Notes: generated from the letters alone by a model not told the origin. A stretch of 48,285 nt of DNA from Flavobacterium sp. (GCA_030053925.1 JASGCX010000007.1:25881-74165); one strand, 5' to 3'. Counted from the stretch's first letter, positions 8,402 through 18,288 are shown. A program made the numbers and translations.

Positions 8402-9223
8402 TTATTCTTCTATAATTGGCGGTTCTTCATCAAAAACCATCTCGTTTATTTCTGGATGTATGGCTAGTTCTTCGTCACGTTTATCGTTCCATTCAACAAT
8501 AAAGTTGTTGCGTCCTTCGCCTACAAGCAATGTCATGTAGCGCTGTTGCGATAGTTCTAAAAGCGACAAAAACAAGAACAGCGCATGAATTCTATCTTCA
8601 CACAATTGAAATATGCTTTCAAATGGTACATTCTTTTTTGTTTGTACAAATGTGAGCATGTGTTCACGGCTTCCTTCCATGCTATAATTGTATCGAACCA
8701 CCGTGTGTACAGGCTTGTTTTGGCGGTCGTGTACACGTTGCATTACCTTTTCAAAAGCCTTCATTAGCTTAAACATGGTAATGGTTTGTATCTCGGTGCC
8801 TTCGCCACTTTCTTCGCCTATGCTTGCTAATTCTTTTTGCAAATTGCCACGTTTCACCATCATCATACGTATTGCTTCCATATCGGCCATTTGTACCGAT
8901 GCTTCTTTAAAACGCTTGTATTCTAGTATTTTATCTATCAGTTCTTGCCTTGGATCTATTTCATTGCCCGATGCGTCTATTTCTTTACGAGGCAATAGTA
9001 GCCTAGCTTTAATACGCATAAGGGTAGATACAAACAAGATAAACTCGCTACTTAGTTCAATGTTTAGTTTTTCTTGCTGGTGTATAAAATCTAGAAAATC
9101 TTTGATGATTTTAGTAATGGGAATATTGTAAATATCTAGTTCGTCACGCTCTATAAAAAACAATAACAAATCGAACGGCCCTTCAAAATGTTCAAGTTTA
9201 ATTTGATAATTGGTGGTATTCAC
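8402..9223 (-). CDS. scpA: Segregation and condensation protein A
   Basis: A 273-residue kleisin subunit of the SMC-ScpAB complex, which compacts and segregates chromosomes. The N-terminal kleisin motif is clear (YQIKLEHFEGPFDLLLFFIE), followed by ITKIIKDFLDFI, a central helical region and a C-terminal winged-helix part (LFLFLSLLELSQQRYMTL) that binds the SMC head. Length is typical (240-280). No scpB or smc gene is in the window. On the 5' side lies a 1.2-kb gene-free stretch with a hairpin array, so its leader may be long. Confidence 0.93.
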   Translation of the reverse strand: MNTTNYQIKLEHFEGPFDLLLFFIERDELDIYNIPITKIIKDFLDFIHQQEKLNIELSSEFILFVSTLMRIKARLLLPRKEIDASGNEIDPRQELIDKILEYKRFKEASVQMADMEAIRMMMVKRGNLQKELASIGEESGEGTEIQTITMFKLMKAFEKVMQRVHDRQNKPVHTVVRYNYSMEGSREHMLTFVQTKKNVPFESIFQLCEDRIHALFLFLSLLELSQQRYMTLLVGEGRNNFIVEWNDKRDEELAIHPEINEMVFDEEPPIIEE

Positions 9224-9600
9224 GCTACACAGGTTTAGTTACAAATGTATATGGTTGAGGTTAAACTAGTGTGAATGGGCATTTAGTAGAATTGTTGAGA
9301 TTAAATGGATTAATGCCACAAATGCTAGTTTAAACAATAGCACCTGTACGCATTGCTCGCTATGCAGTATGGCGAAGCGATTTTAGTAAGTAGCAATTGC
9401 AAAAATAGCATCAGCTATAAAGCTTCGCTAGGCTAAATTGAAAATCTACAGCCCAAAATATAGCCCCTATTGCAGTGGATACTGAAGCACTCATTGAAGT
9501 GAAATAAAAATGAGATAATAGACCCAAGTAGATGCTTGCCGTGTAAGCACAAGCTTTGTGGGGCTAATGCTAATGCTTGCTTTAACAGATGCGCTATAAA
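9224..9600. other. Gene-free spacer upstream of scpA
   Basis: No convincing reading frame on either strand. A cluster of GCTTCGC-like words (9348-9432) suggests old repeat debris. Nothing else can be supported. Confidence 0.6.
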
Positions 9601-9605
9601 AAAAA

Positions 9606-10162
9606 CCCGCCTACACCAAAAGGCATAGACGGGAAAATTCTACTTTACACCCCAAAAGGTGTAAATTTCTAAACAAAAGTTTCAACCAAAAGGTAAAAAC
9701 GGAACACAAACCCTCCTACACCAAAAGGTATAGATGAGAAATTTTAAAATTCACACCCACAAAGGTGTAAATTTCTAAATATAAGTTTCAATCAACAATT
9801 TCAAACGAGACAAAAACCCGCCTACACCCAAAGGTGTAGACGGTAAAATTTAACCTACACCCCAACCAAAGGTGTAAATTCTAACACAAAAGTTTAAACC
9901 AAAAGGTAAAAACGAGAAAAAAACCCGCCTACACCCGAAGGTATAGACGGTAAAAATGAAAAGCCACACCCCAAAGGTGTATTTTAGTAACCAAAAGTTT
10001 CAAACAACAATTTCAATCGAGATAAAAACCCGCCTACACCCGAAGGTGTAGACGGTAAAAATTTAATCTACACCCCAAATGGTGTAAATTTGTAATCAAA
10101 ATTTTCATCCTAAAGGTGAAAATGAGAAAAAAACCCACCTACGCCAAAAAGTATAGGCGGGA
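9606..10162 (-). repeat. Array of a 105-107-bp triple-hairpin unit, 5.3 copies
   Basis: Units begin at 9606, 9711, 9817, 9924, 10029 and (partial) 10134. Each unit has a 12-bp hairpin (CCCGCCTACACC with GGTGTAGACGGG-like arm), a second 6-8-bp hairpin (TACACC/GGTGTA) and, in some copies, a third (TTTCAACC with GGT-AAAA arm). Substitutions between copies mostly keep pairing. On the plus strand they leave A:C mismatches; on the minus strand the same positions are G:U pairs. That asymmetry suggests the structures act as minus-strand RNA, the direction of the flanking RND and scpA genes. No coding frame is seen. I know no named RNA family that matches. Confidence 0.8.
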
Positions 10163-10212
10163 AAAAAGAAAACAAAGATAAAGGGATTTTTTTTTTCACC
10201 AAATCTTTTTTC

Positions 10213-10309
10213 GGGCGCATAAACATTTTTTTTGCTGATTTTTAAGTGTTTGCCATCCTTTAAAAGGTTGGCAAACTTTGGCTTTCAGTAGAAAAAAATT
10301 TATGCACCC
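10213..10309 (+). repeat. Dispersed palindromic repeat, family A, copy 1
   Basis: A roughly 97-bp element with terminal inverted repeats (GGGCGCATAAA at the left, TTTATGCACCC at the right) and a central hairpin (TTTGCCA... GGTTGGCAAA). It matches three other places in the window (17354-17459, 21044-21146, 42258-42360). It is the most diverged copy. It lies between the RND gene and the hairpin array. Confidence 0.85.
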
Positions 10310-10425
10310 CTTTTTTCCATTAATAATTTATTGGTGCTAGCAGGTGCGGCTTCTTCTTTAGCTTTTAAAGCATTGATTGATTTTAAGGCAGCTTGAAGTA
10401 GCTAGTGCAACACAGAAGTGCTCAA

Positions 10426-12741
10426 TTATTTTCCCCGTATTATGCCACGAATAAGCACTGGTAATAAAATTAAGTTGGTTAATGTACCCACCACCAAGGT
10501 TAATGATGTGAGCCAGCCAAGCGCAATAGTGCCGCCAAAACTGCTAAAACAAAAAATAATAAAGCCTGCAATTAACACCAATGAGGTGTAAATAATACTG
10601 ATACCTGTATGGTGTATGGTGCATATTAAAGTAGGGCTTACTTGGTGTTGGTTATATGGTAGTTCTTGCTTGTAATTGATTAAAAAACGGATGGTTACAT
10701 CTATAGCTATACCAAGTGCAATACTAAATACCAATACGGTTGATGGTTTTAATGGTACACCTACCCAGCCCATAATGCCAGCAGTAATAAGTAATGGTAT
10801 AATGTTTGGAATAAGTGAACATACCAAAATTTTAAACGACTTAAACAAGTACAACATGCACAACGTGATTAATAAAAACGCCCAGAAAATACTATCACGT
10901 AAGCCTTTAATAATAAAGTTTGAGCCTTCTAAAAAGGTAACGCTGCTGCCTGTAAAAGTTACCTTGTAAGCTGCTGTATCAAATATTTCGTTGCTCTTTT
11001 TTTCAAAATCGGCTAGTAGCAATGGTAGTTTTTGGCTACCAATATCTTTCATGTTTACACTTATGCGAGCCACCTGTTTATTAGTATCTAAAAATTTATT
11101 GAGCAGTTGTATTGCACCGCCACTTTGGGGTGTTGCCTCTGGTTTTGGTGTTAAATACGTGCCAATAAATGCAAGGTCGCCCATGCTAGGCACTGCGTAG
11201 CTATTGGTATCGCCATCAAAATAGGCTTGCTTGGCAAATTTTAAACCTTCTACAAACGATATTGGCCTGCCTGTTTCTGGTTTGGCTTCTATATAGGCTG
11301 CTAGTTCATCTATTTTTTCGAGAGGCTTGCTTCTGAGCAAGCCTTTTTTCTTTTTGGTATCTACCATTATTTCTAATGGCATTACACCTTCAAAATTGCT
11401 TTCAAACCATTTGAGGTCGGTGTAAATTTTATCTTTCTTTGGCAAATCATCAACAATAAAACCTTCGCTGCGTAGTTTAAACAAACCAACTATGGCAAAT
11501 GCAGTGATAGCAAATGTTACAGCGTACACTAGCTTGGCTTTTTTAAAAGCTAAGTTTTCAATTTTAGTTAATAACGATTCTAAAAAACGATTGTTTAAAT
11601 ACTTAATTTCTTTGGGTTTTGGTGCTGGTAAATAGCTTAATACCGCAGGTATAAATATGAGCGAGATAAGGAACAGCAACATAATATTGATGCCACTTAC
11701 CATGCCAAATTCTTTTAGCAAAGCACTACGTGTTAATGCAAATACAGCAAAGCCAATAGCAGCAGCAATATTGCAAAACAAGGTTACTATACCCATACGG
11801 CCAACCATGGTTATTAGGGCTTCTGCTTTGTTGCCAGTGTCTTTATAAGCGGTGTGGTATTTATTTAAAAAGTAAATACAGTTGGGTACACCAATTACCA
11901 CAATTAACGGTGGAATAATTGCCGTAAGCAAAGTGATATTGTAGCCAAATAATTGCATGGTTGCAAGGCTCCAAATTACACCCATGCCAACTACTAATAA
12001 GCTCATAATAGTGGTACTAATGCTGCGAAAAAATAAGTAGAGCGTTAGGGCCGATAATAAGAAAGAAGCCATTAAAAAGTAGTTCATTTCGTGCTTAATT
12101 CTATCGCCAATTACGGTGCGCAAATATGGTAAGCCGCTAATTTGCACTGTAATGCCAGACTCTTTTTCAAATTGCTTAACAGGCTCTAATACAGTAGCAA
12201 TAAGCCTTGTACGGCTTTTACTGTTTAAGGTATCTTTGTTTACACCTACTGCTACTAAATATGCTTTGGTATGTGCATTGTACAATAGGCCACGGTAAAA
12301 TGGTAAACTTGCAAAAGCTGCACTATCGCTACTTAGCTGCGCTTGTGCGGTATAATTGGCTTGAAATATGCGCTCGGTTTTAAAGCTTTGCGAAGCGGTA
12401 TCGTTAATTAAATTCAATGCTTCTGGTACGCTTAATACATCTGTAACATCGGGTACTTTTTTTAAGTTTTGATGTAGCTTACTTACGGCATTAAATACTT
12501 TGGGTGTAAAAAAATTTTTGCTTTGAATACCTAGTACCAATGTGCCTGCATCGTCACCAAACTTGGCTTTAAACGCTTGCATATCTAAGTATTTAGGATT
12601 ATCGGTTGGGATGGCTCTAGAAAAATCGTAGCCTATTTTTACTTTTAATGCCAATGTAACAGCCACTATGTTAATAGCTAATAATGCTAGTAATAACGGT
12701 AATCTGTACTTTACAATAAACTTGCCTAAACTGTACCACAT
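10426..12741 (-). CDS. RND superfamily (MMPL-type) transporter
   Basis: A 771-residue inner-membrane protein with the duplicated RND layout: one N-terminal membrane helix (about 13-34), a large periplasmic loop, five helices (about 218-365), another single helix (about 405-425), a second periplasmic loop and five C-terminal helices (about 622-765). MMPL-type RND proteins of this kind move lipids or hydrophobic compounds using the proton gradient; the substrate is unknown. No membrane-fusion protein or outer-membrane channel gene is adjacent. The start codon (12739-12741) directly touches a heptanucleotide repeat array, so its promoter and ribosome-binding region lie within or beyond that array. 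Confidence 0.88.
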   Translation of the reverse strand: MWYSLGKFIVKYRLPLLLALLAINIVAVTLALKVKIGYDFSRAIPTDNPKYLDMQAFKAKFGDDAGTLVLGIQSKNFFTPKVFNAVSKLHQNLKKVPDVTDVLSVPEALNLINDTASQSFKTERIFQANYTAQAQLSSDSAAFASLPFYRGLLYNAHTKAYLVAVGVNKDTLNSKSRTRLIATVLEPVKQFEKESGITVQISGLPYLRTVIGDRIKHEMNYFLMASFLLSALTLYLFFRSISTTIMSLLVVGMGVIWSLATMQLFGYNITLLTAIIPPLIVVIGVPNCIYFLNKYHTAYKDTGNKAEALITMVGRMGIVTLFCNIAAAIGFAVFALTRSALLKEFGMVSGINIMLLFLISLIFIPAVLSYLPAPKPKEIKYLNNRFLESLLTKIENLAFKKAKLVYAVTFAITAFAIVGLFKLRSEGFIVDDLPKKDKIYTDLKWFESNFEGVMPLEIMVDTKKKKGLLRSKPLEKIDELAAYIEAKPETGRPISFVEGLKFAKQAYFDGDTNSYAVPSMGDLAFIGTYLTPKPEATPQSGGAIQLLNKFLDTNKQVARISVNMKDIGSQKLPLLLADFEKKSNEIFDTAAYKVTFTGSSVTFLEGSNFIIKGLRDSIFWAFLLITLCMLYLFKSFKILVCSLIPNIIPLLITAGIMGWVGVPLKPSTVLVFSIALGIAIDVTIRFLINYKQELPYNQHQVSPTLICTIHHTGISIIYTSLVLIAGFIIFCFSSFGGTIALGWLTSLTLVVGTLTNLILLPVLIRGIIRGK

Positions 12742-13270
12742 AGTGAAAAGTGAATAGTGAATAGTGAAAGGTGAAATGTGAGATGTGAAAGGTGAAAGGT
12801 GAGTTGTGAAATGTGAAAGGTGAAAGGTGAAATGTGAGATGTGAAATGTGAAAAGTGAAAGGTGAGATGTGGAATGTGAAATGTGAAAGGTGAAATGTGA
12901 AAGGTGAAAGGTGAAAGGTGAGATGTGAAAGGTGAGATGTGAAATGTGAGTTGTGAAATGTGAAAGGTGAGATGTGAAATGTGAGTTGTGAAATGTGAAA
13001 ACGTGAAAGGTGAGATGTGAAAGGTGAAAGGTGAGATGTGAAAGGTGAAAGGTGAGATGTGAAATGTGAAAGGTGAGATGTGAAATGTGAGTTGTGAGTT
13101 GTGAAATGTGAGAGGTGAAAGGTGAGATGTGAAATGTGAGATGTGAAACGTGAAAGGTGAAACGTGAAATGTGAGATGTGAAAGGTGAAATGTGAATAGT
13201 GAAATGTGAAATGTGAGTTGTGAGTTGTGAAAGGTGAAAAGTGAAATGTGAGATTTGAAATGTGAAATAT
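12742..13270. repeat. Heptanucleotide array, GTGA plus three variable bases, about 75 units
   Basis: An almost unbroken run of 7-bp units GTGANNN on the plus strand. Main variants are GTGAAAG, GTGAAAT, GTGAGAT and GTGAGTT; rarer ones are GTGAATA, GTGAAAC and GTGGAAT. At least one phase slip occurs (extra C near 13001). The minus strand is open for 207 codons because a 7-bp repeat makes a periodic peptide of His, Phe, Thr and Ser, but this is not a plausible protein. The array sits directly on the RND start codon. Confidence 0.95.
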
Positions 13271-13386
13271 AATAGAGTAATTTTTCAAAAGCAACCTACG
13301 TAATATAAGATTGGCTTTGTAATAAACGATGCGGTGTGCGGTGCAACTACTGGCTTGCTTTGTACTACAGCTTGCTCAATAAAAAA

Positions 13387-14043
13387 CTATACAAACCAAT
13401 AGCCAAATAGCTGGCAACCGATGCCTACTAGCAAGCCGCTATACACTTCTAAAGTAGTGTGGTTGCTTACTAAAAAACGGCTGGTACATACCAAGCCTGT
13501 TAATAGTGCTGCAACGCTAATTGCAATGCCCAAAGGCGTTTGATAAAAAAATGAGGTAAGAATAACTGCTGCTAGCAAGCCACCCATACCTATGCCGTGT
13601 AAACTAATTTTGATGAAATTATTGAACACCACGCCTACTGCTGTGGCTATAAAAATACCGAAGTAAAAAAACTTTAAAGCGGCTGGTTGATCGGCGAAAT
13701 TGCGGCTTAAATAGTACATCCACCAGTAAAAAAACATAGAGATGAAATAGGGTACAATGCGTTCTTTTTGGGTGCGTAAAAAAATGCTTTGGCTAAATTT
13801 TACTTTCCATAATAAGAACACTGCAAAGGATGGGAAAAAGGCAGTCATCCAAAATACACTGAAGGTTCTGAGCTTTAATTGCCAGTCTGTAATGTCCGAA
13901 AACTCTAGCCTAAATTGATATACCATGAACAAGAAAAAGTAGGTAGGTACAAACACAGGATGCAGTACATACGAGATAATTTTGGCGGGTATTTTTAGCC
14001 AATTGCTTGGTTGGTATGGTATAGTAAGTGGTGCTTGTTCCAT
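13387..14043 (-). CDS. Polytopic membrane protein, possibly PAP2-like
   Basis: A 218-residue protein with about six hydrophobic helices. Late motifs are loosely PAP2-phosphatase-like: LHGIGMGGLLAA near 150-162 and SRFLVSNHTTLEVYSGLLVG near 187-206 (Ser-Arg, then a conserved-looking His and Glu). The classical catalytic triad is not complete by eye, so enzymatic activity is unproven. It lies 73 bp downstream of rpoN on the same strand. The gap holds a GACTGCTTCGCGCCTCGCAGTG phrase of the intergenic-repeat type. Confidence 0.65.
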   Translation of the reverse strand: MEQAPLTIPYQPSNWLKIPAKIISYVLHPVFVPTYFFLFMVYQFRLEFSDITDWQLKLRTFSVFWMTAFFPSFAVFLLWKVKFSQSIFLRTQKERIVPYFISMFFYWWMYYLSRNFADQPAALKFFYFGIFIATAVGVVFNNFIKISLHGIGMGGLLAAVILTSFFYQTPLGIAISVAALLTGLVCTSRFLVSNHTTLEVYSGLLVGIGCQLFGYWFV

Positions 14044-14116
14044 CTTTTAGGTTCTATGTTTTATGTTCTTTTGTTTTAGGGTAGACTGCTTCGCGCCTCG
14101 CAGTGACGCATCTGCA

Positions 14117-15607
14117 CTACAATTCTTTACGCAATCTTGCTACAGGAATATTGAGTTGTTCACGATACTTAGCCACAGTTCTACGTGCAATATTGTAGCC
14201 TTTTTCGTTTAGCATATCGGTTAAAAACTCGTCGCTTAAAGGCTTTAGCTTGTCTTCTGCATCTATTAAATTGCTCAATATTTCTTTTACTTCACGGGTA
14301 CTTACTTCTTCGCCACTATCGGTACTTAAACTTTCGCTAAAAAAATATTTAAGGCGATAGGTACCAAACTCTGTTTGTACAAATTTGCTATTGGCTACAC
14401 GGCTTACAGTACTTATATCTAAGCCCGTTTTTTCGGCAATGTCTTTTAAAATCATGGGCCGCATATTGGTAACATCGCCGGTTAAAAAAAACTCTTCTTG
14501 GTGGCGCATAATGGCACCCATGGTAGATATAAGCGTTTGCTGGCGCTGCTGAATCATTTCTATAAACCACTTAGCGCTGTCTATTTTTTGTTTAATAAAT
14601 AGTACTGCTTCTTTTTGGCGTTTGTCTTTTTTAGTACCCTTATCGTACTCCTTCATCATGTCTTTATAGCCTTCACTTATTTTAAGGTCGGGCGCATTAC
14701 GAGAGTTTAAAGTAAGCTCAAGTATTCCATTGTTGTTAATAATGTAAAAGTCGGGTACTATATAACTTTCAGCCTTATTTATTTCGCCTACATTACCACC
14801 TGGTTTGGGGTTAAGTTTAATAATTTGATGGATGACTTCTTTTAAATCTTCATCTGATAAATTAAGCCCACGTTGAATTTTATCGTAGTGTTTTTTTATA
14901 AACTCATCGTAGTATTTGCTCATTACATGTATAGCCAATTGCACACCTATACCTTCTGAACTTTTGCGTTTTAATTGCAGTAATAAACATTCTTGCAAGT
15001 CTCTTGCGGCTACACCGGCTGGGTCAAACTGTTGTATTTGCTTAATAATTTCTTCAATCTCTTTGTCTTCTGCAATAATATTTTGCCTAAAGGCTAAATC
15101 GTCGGCAATAGAACTCAATTCTCTACGCAAATAGCCGTCATCATCCAAGCTGCCTACAATTTGCTCGGCTATTTTAAACCTACGCTCATCAAGGTCTAGC
15201 ATACCAAGTTGATTAAGCACTAGGTCAAAAAAACTTTGCTCTAGTTTTATGGGGATGGTTTGTTTATCATCCATTTCAGGATAGTTATCATCCTTCATTT
15301 TATAGTCAGCAATTTCGCCATCATCATCTACCACATATTCACTTATGTCTACATCGTCATAATCTTCTTCGCTACCATCTTTTTCAAATTCTTCATCGGG
15401 CGATGTTTCAAATTCATCTACCATTTCTTCATTGCTATCAGCACCTTCTTCGCCCTCACCAAGTTCTAATGCTGGATTTTCTTCCAGTTCTTCTTTTATG
15501 CGTTCTTCTAAATTAGCGGTAGGTACTTGCAACAACTTCATCAACTGAATTTGCTGAGGTGATAATTTTTGTAATAATTTCTGCTGTAACGATTGTCCTA
15601 ATGCCAT
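14117..15607 (-). CDS. rpoN: RNA polymerase sigma-54 factor
   Basis: A 496-residue sigma-54. The N-terminal Gln/Leu-rich activator-interacting region is clear (LGQSLQQKLLQKLSPQQ). An acidic linker follows (about 50-110, rich in Asp and Glu), then the core-binding domain, the DNA-binding helix-turn-helix (LKDIAEKTGLDISTVSRVAN) and the RpoN box ARRTVAKYRE at 474-483. It directs transcription from -24/-12 promoters with enhancer-binding ATPases. No such activator gene is in the window. Confidence 0.97.
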   Translation of the reverse strand: MALGQSLQQKLLQKLSPQQIQLMKLLQVPTANLEERIKEELEENPALELGEGEEGADSNEEMVDEFETSPDEEFEKDGSEEDYDDVDISEYVVDDDGEIADYKMKDDNYPEMDDKQTIPIKLEQSFFDLVLNQLGMLDLDERRFKIAEQIVGSLDDDGYLRRELSSIADDLAFRQNIIAEDKEIEEIIKQIQQFDPAGVAARDLQECLLLQLKRKSSEGIGVQLAIHVMSKYYDEFIKKHYDKIQRGLNLSDEDLKEVIHQIIKLNPKPGGNVGEINKAESYIVPDFYIINNNGILELTLNSRNAPDLKISEGYKDMMKEYDKGTKKDKRQKEAVLFIKQKIDSAKWFIEMIQQRQQTLISTMGAIMRHQEEFFLTGDVTNMRPMILKDIAEKTGLDISTVSRVANSKFVQTEFGTYRLKYFFSESLSTDSGEEVSTREVKEILSNLIDAEDKLKPLSDEFLTDMLNEKGYNIARRTVAKYREQLNIPVARLRKEL

Positions 15608-15646
15608 GATTTCTATTGCCTATTTTGGCATTTAAAATACTAAACC

Positions 15647-16510
15647 TTATTTGTTAGATATATACACACCACACAAAATTACTCCTAAACAGCCCACTTG
15701 AAAAATACTGATAGTTTCGCCATAGTAATAACCCCAAGCCACTGCAATAAATGGTATTCCATACGTAACCATTGCTGCAAATAAAGCCCCTGCCCTTTTT
15801 ACCAACCTGTAAAACAATACAGAGGCAAATGCTGTACCCACCATACCTAGCACACAAGCTGCGGCTGTAGACCCTATGACTTTTGTACTAGTAAATGGTT
15901 GTGCAAAATAACCTGTAACAGCCAATATAATAACACAAGGAATTACTAAATACACAAACGCCATGGCTGCAATATTAATAGAAGCAATGCCTTGCATGTG
16001 CTTACTTACAATATTAACGTTTACGGCATAAAAAACAGTTGCTAGCAACACTAGCGATACGTAAAAAATACTGCCTAAATTAAGCCTGCCATTGGGTGCT
16101 ACTAGAAAATATAAACCCACCAACCCCACCATAATACCTATAATTTTTTGTGGCTTTGGTTTTAGTTGAAAGAAAAATACACCTATTAGCACTGCACATA
16201 AAGGTGTAAGCGAGTTAAGCATTCCTGTTAATGCGCTGCTTAATTGTGTTTCTGCAATGCAAAATAAAAACGCTGGAAAAAAGCTGCCTAGCAAGCCAGA
16301 CAGAATTACTACACCCAATTTTTCTTTGGGTATTTGTGTAAATGCTTTGGCTGCAAATGGAATAAGCACTACACCTGCACTTAAAATACGCAAGGCTGCT
16401 ACTTGGTAAGCACTTAATGCCTGCATACCAATTTTCATTAACAAAAACGAACTGCCCCAAATAAGCGACAGCACTATAAATAGCAACCAATTAATAACTT
16501 TATCTTTCAA
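15647..16510 (-). CDS. EamA-family (DMT) exporter
   Basis: A 287-residue inner-membrane protein with ten predicted helices formed by two EamA repeats. The first repeat opens with SLIWGSSFLLMKIGM; the second contains the typical Pro/Gly-rich helices near GTAFASVLFYRLVKRAG and PFIAVAWGYYYGE. DMT exporters remove metabolites such as amino acids; substrate not predictable. It lies 40 bp upstream of rpoN on the same strand and is divergent from the PPK2 gene. Confidence 0.9.
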   Translation of the reverse strand: MKDKVINWLLFIVLSLIWGSSFLLMKIGMQALSAYQVAALRILSAGVVLIPFAAKAFTQIPKEKLGVVILSGLLGSFFPAFLFCIAETQLSSALTGMLNSLTPLCAVLIGVFFFQLKPKPQKIIGIMVGLVGLYFLVAPNGRLNLGSIFYVSLVLLATVFYAVNVNIVSKHMQGIASINIAAMAFVYLVIPCVIILAVTGYFAQPFTSTKVIGSTAAACVLGMVGTAFASVLFYRLVKRAGALFAAMVTYGIPFIAVAWGYYYGETISIFQVGCLGVILCGVYISNK

Positions 16511-16581
16511 GTAACAATCTATTTTGCTACAAAGGTTATAGATTTAAACTACCAAACAGTTTTTTACCAAACATAATTACA

Positions 16582-17328
16582 ATGCCAAAAATTTCGCTTG
16601 CCCAAATTGATACTAAAGCACCTAAAGGTTTTTCTAAAGAACAAACCAAAGCCAAAACAGCCAAGCTATTAGAAGAATTAGATGAGTTGCAAAATCTATT
16701 GTATGCAGAAGGTAAGCACTCGGTTTTAATAGTGGTGCAAGGGATGGATGCAAGTGGTAAAGATGGTGCTACGCGTAATGTGTTTGGGCATTTAAACCCA
16801 CAAGGCGTAAGTGTAGCTTCGTTTAAAGCACCTACAGTTGAAGAATTGAACCACGATTTTTTGTGGCGCATTCATAAACAAGTGCCTGCAAAAGGCATGA
16901 TACAAATATTTAACCGCAGCCATTATGAAGATATTTTAATTGCCCGTGTACACAACATGATTGATAACAAAACCGCCAAGCTGCGCATGAAAGCCATCAA
17001 CAATTTTGAGTGGCTATTAACACAACATAGCAATACGCATATTCTTAAATTTTACCTACATATTTCGCCAAAAGAGCAGCAATTAAGGCTTACAGAACGC
17101 CTACAAGACCCACGTAAAATGTGGAAATACAACGAGAACGACTTTAAAGAAGCCCAACTGTGGGATAATTACATGAAAGCGTATGAAGACTGCTTTAACT
17201 ATTGCGGCGATATTACATGGATTGTTACACCATCGGACCAAAACTGGTACAAAGAATACATTATTGCTAGCACTTTACACCAACTATTGAAGGGTTTAAA
17301 AATGCAATACCCTGGCGTAAAAAAATGA
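16582..17328 (+). CDS. ppk2: Polyphosphate kinase 2 family protein
   Basis: A 248-residue single-domain PPK2. Walker A GMDASGKDG lies at 54-62, and the lid and substrate motif NRSHYEDILI begins at 111. Further family features are the DFLWRIHKQVPAKG segment and RLQDPRKMWKYNENDF. PPK2 enzymes transfer phosphate between polyphosphate and nucleotides; short single-domain forms usually phosphorylate NDP or NMP. The nucleotide preference cannot be read from this sequence. The ATG at 16582 is well placed after an A/T-rich leader. A TATTTTGC sequence near 16520 could be the -7 element. Confidence 0.93.
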   Translation: MPKISLAQIDTKAPKGFSKEQTKAKTAKLLEELDELQNLLYAEGKHSVLIVVQGMDASGKDGATRNVFGHLNPQGVSVASFKAPTVEELNHDFLWRIHKQVPAKGMIQIFNRSHYEDILIARVHNMIDNKTAKLRMKAINNFEWLLTQHSNTHILKFYLHISPKEQQLRLTERLQDPRKMWKYNENDFKEAQLWDNYMKAYEDCFNYCGDITWIVTPSDQNWYKEYIIASTLHQLLKGLKMQYPGVKK

Positions 17329-17353
17329 TGCGCTATTTATTAAACCTCACATT

Positions 17354-17459
17354 GGGTGCATAAACAATTTTCTATTTTTTGCTTTATTTTTAAATGGTTG
17401 CCAAGCTTTAAAAGGTTGGCTACCATTGGCTTTCGGCAGAAAAAAATGTATGTACACCC
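17354..17459 (+). repeat. Dispersed palindromic repeat, family A, copy 2
   Basis: About 106 bp with ends GGGTGCATAAACAATTTT and a right arm ending in GTACACCC, plus a central hairpin (GGTTGCCAAGC... GGTTGGCTACC). It is very similar to copy 3 (21044-21146). It lies 25 bp after the PPK2 stop and could act as a transcription end. The rest of the 17329-17659 gap holds no supported gene. Confidence 0.9.
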
Positions 17460-17659
17460 TCACAACATCATTATAAAAAGCACAACTTATTTTGGCAGAG
17501 CTAAATACGCTAGTAATGCCAAGTTCATCTATTTATTAATAAACCATAAAGCTTGTTTTGTGTTGTTAAATGGGTAAAGAGGTTTGCCTATTGGTGCAAA
17601 TGGCTGTGGGTTTTGCAAAAAATAAAAACCAATAAGCAGCATAGGCGTATATTTAAAAG

Positions 17660-18256
17660 ATGAACTACTTAGCCCATGCATATTTGTCTTTCAATATTCC
17701 GGAAATATTGGCTGGCAATATGATAAGCGATTTTGTGAAGGGCAACAAGCAGTACAATTATCCTACAGGTATTCAAGCAGGTATTAGGTTACATAGGGCT
17801 ATAGATACATTTACCGATAGCCATCCATTTACCAAACAAGCTAAAACTTTTTTTCGGCCGGCGGTAGGGCCTTATGCTGGTGCATTTGTAGATGTGGTGT
17901 ACGATCATTTTTTAGCAAAAGACCATACAGAATTTATAGATGATGCAGGCTTGCAAGCTTTTGCCACCAATACTTATTTATTGCTTAATAACCTTGCACC
18001 AATATTGCCACAACCATTTGTAAACATGTTGCCATTTATGCGGCAGCATAATTGGCTGTACAATTACCAGTTTATGCAGGGCATAGAAAGTAGCTTTAAA
18101 AATGTAGCTCGCAGGGCTAAGTATTTAGATAATTCTGATGCTTGCTTTCAACTTTTTCAAGCGCACTATGTTTCTTTTGAAATGTGCTATGCTAATTTTT
18201 TTAAAGACGTTAAAAAAATAGCAATAAGCTTTTTAAGTACCGAAGGTTTTTTATAA
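17660..18256 (+). CDS. acpH: Acyl carrier protein phosphodiesterase
   Basis: A 198-residue AcpH (DUF479) protein. The N-terminal signature is clear: NYLAHAYLSF, GNMISDFVKG and then RLHRAIDTFTDSHP, with the conserved Asp and His residues of the HD-like metal site. AcpH removes the phosphopantetheine arm from holo-acyl carrier protein. Length matches the E. coli protein (193). The next gene starts 32 bp downstream on the same strand. Confidence 0.88.
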   Translation: MNYLAHAYLSFNIPEILAGNMISDFVKGNKQYNYPTGIQAGIRLHRAIDTFTDSHPFTKQAKTFFRPAVGPYAGAFVDVVYDHFLAKDHTEFIDDAGLQAFATNTYLLLNNLAPILPQPFVNMLPFMRQHNWLYNYQFMQGIESSFKNVARRAKYLDNSDACFQLFQAHYVSFEMCYANFFKDVKKIAISFLSTEGFL

Positions 18257-18288
18257 CTGCCTATATATTTGCACACAAACTAGACAAG

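Noticed and set aside
12671-13294. 207-codon minus-strand frame rich in His, Phe, Thr and Ser
   Set aside because: It is a translation of the 7-bp array. The open frame follows from the repeat having no stop triplets on that strand, and it overlaps the RND start.
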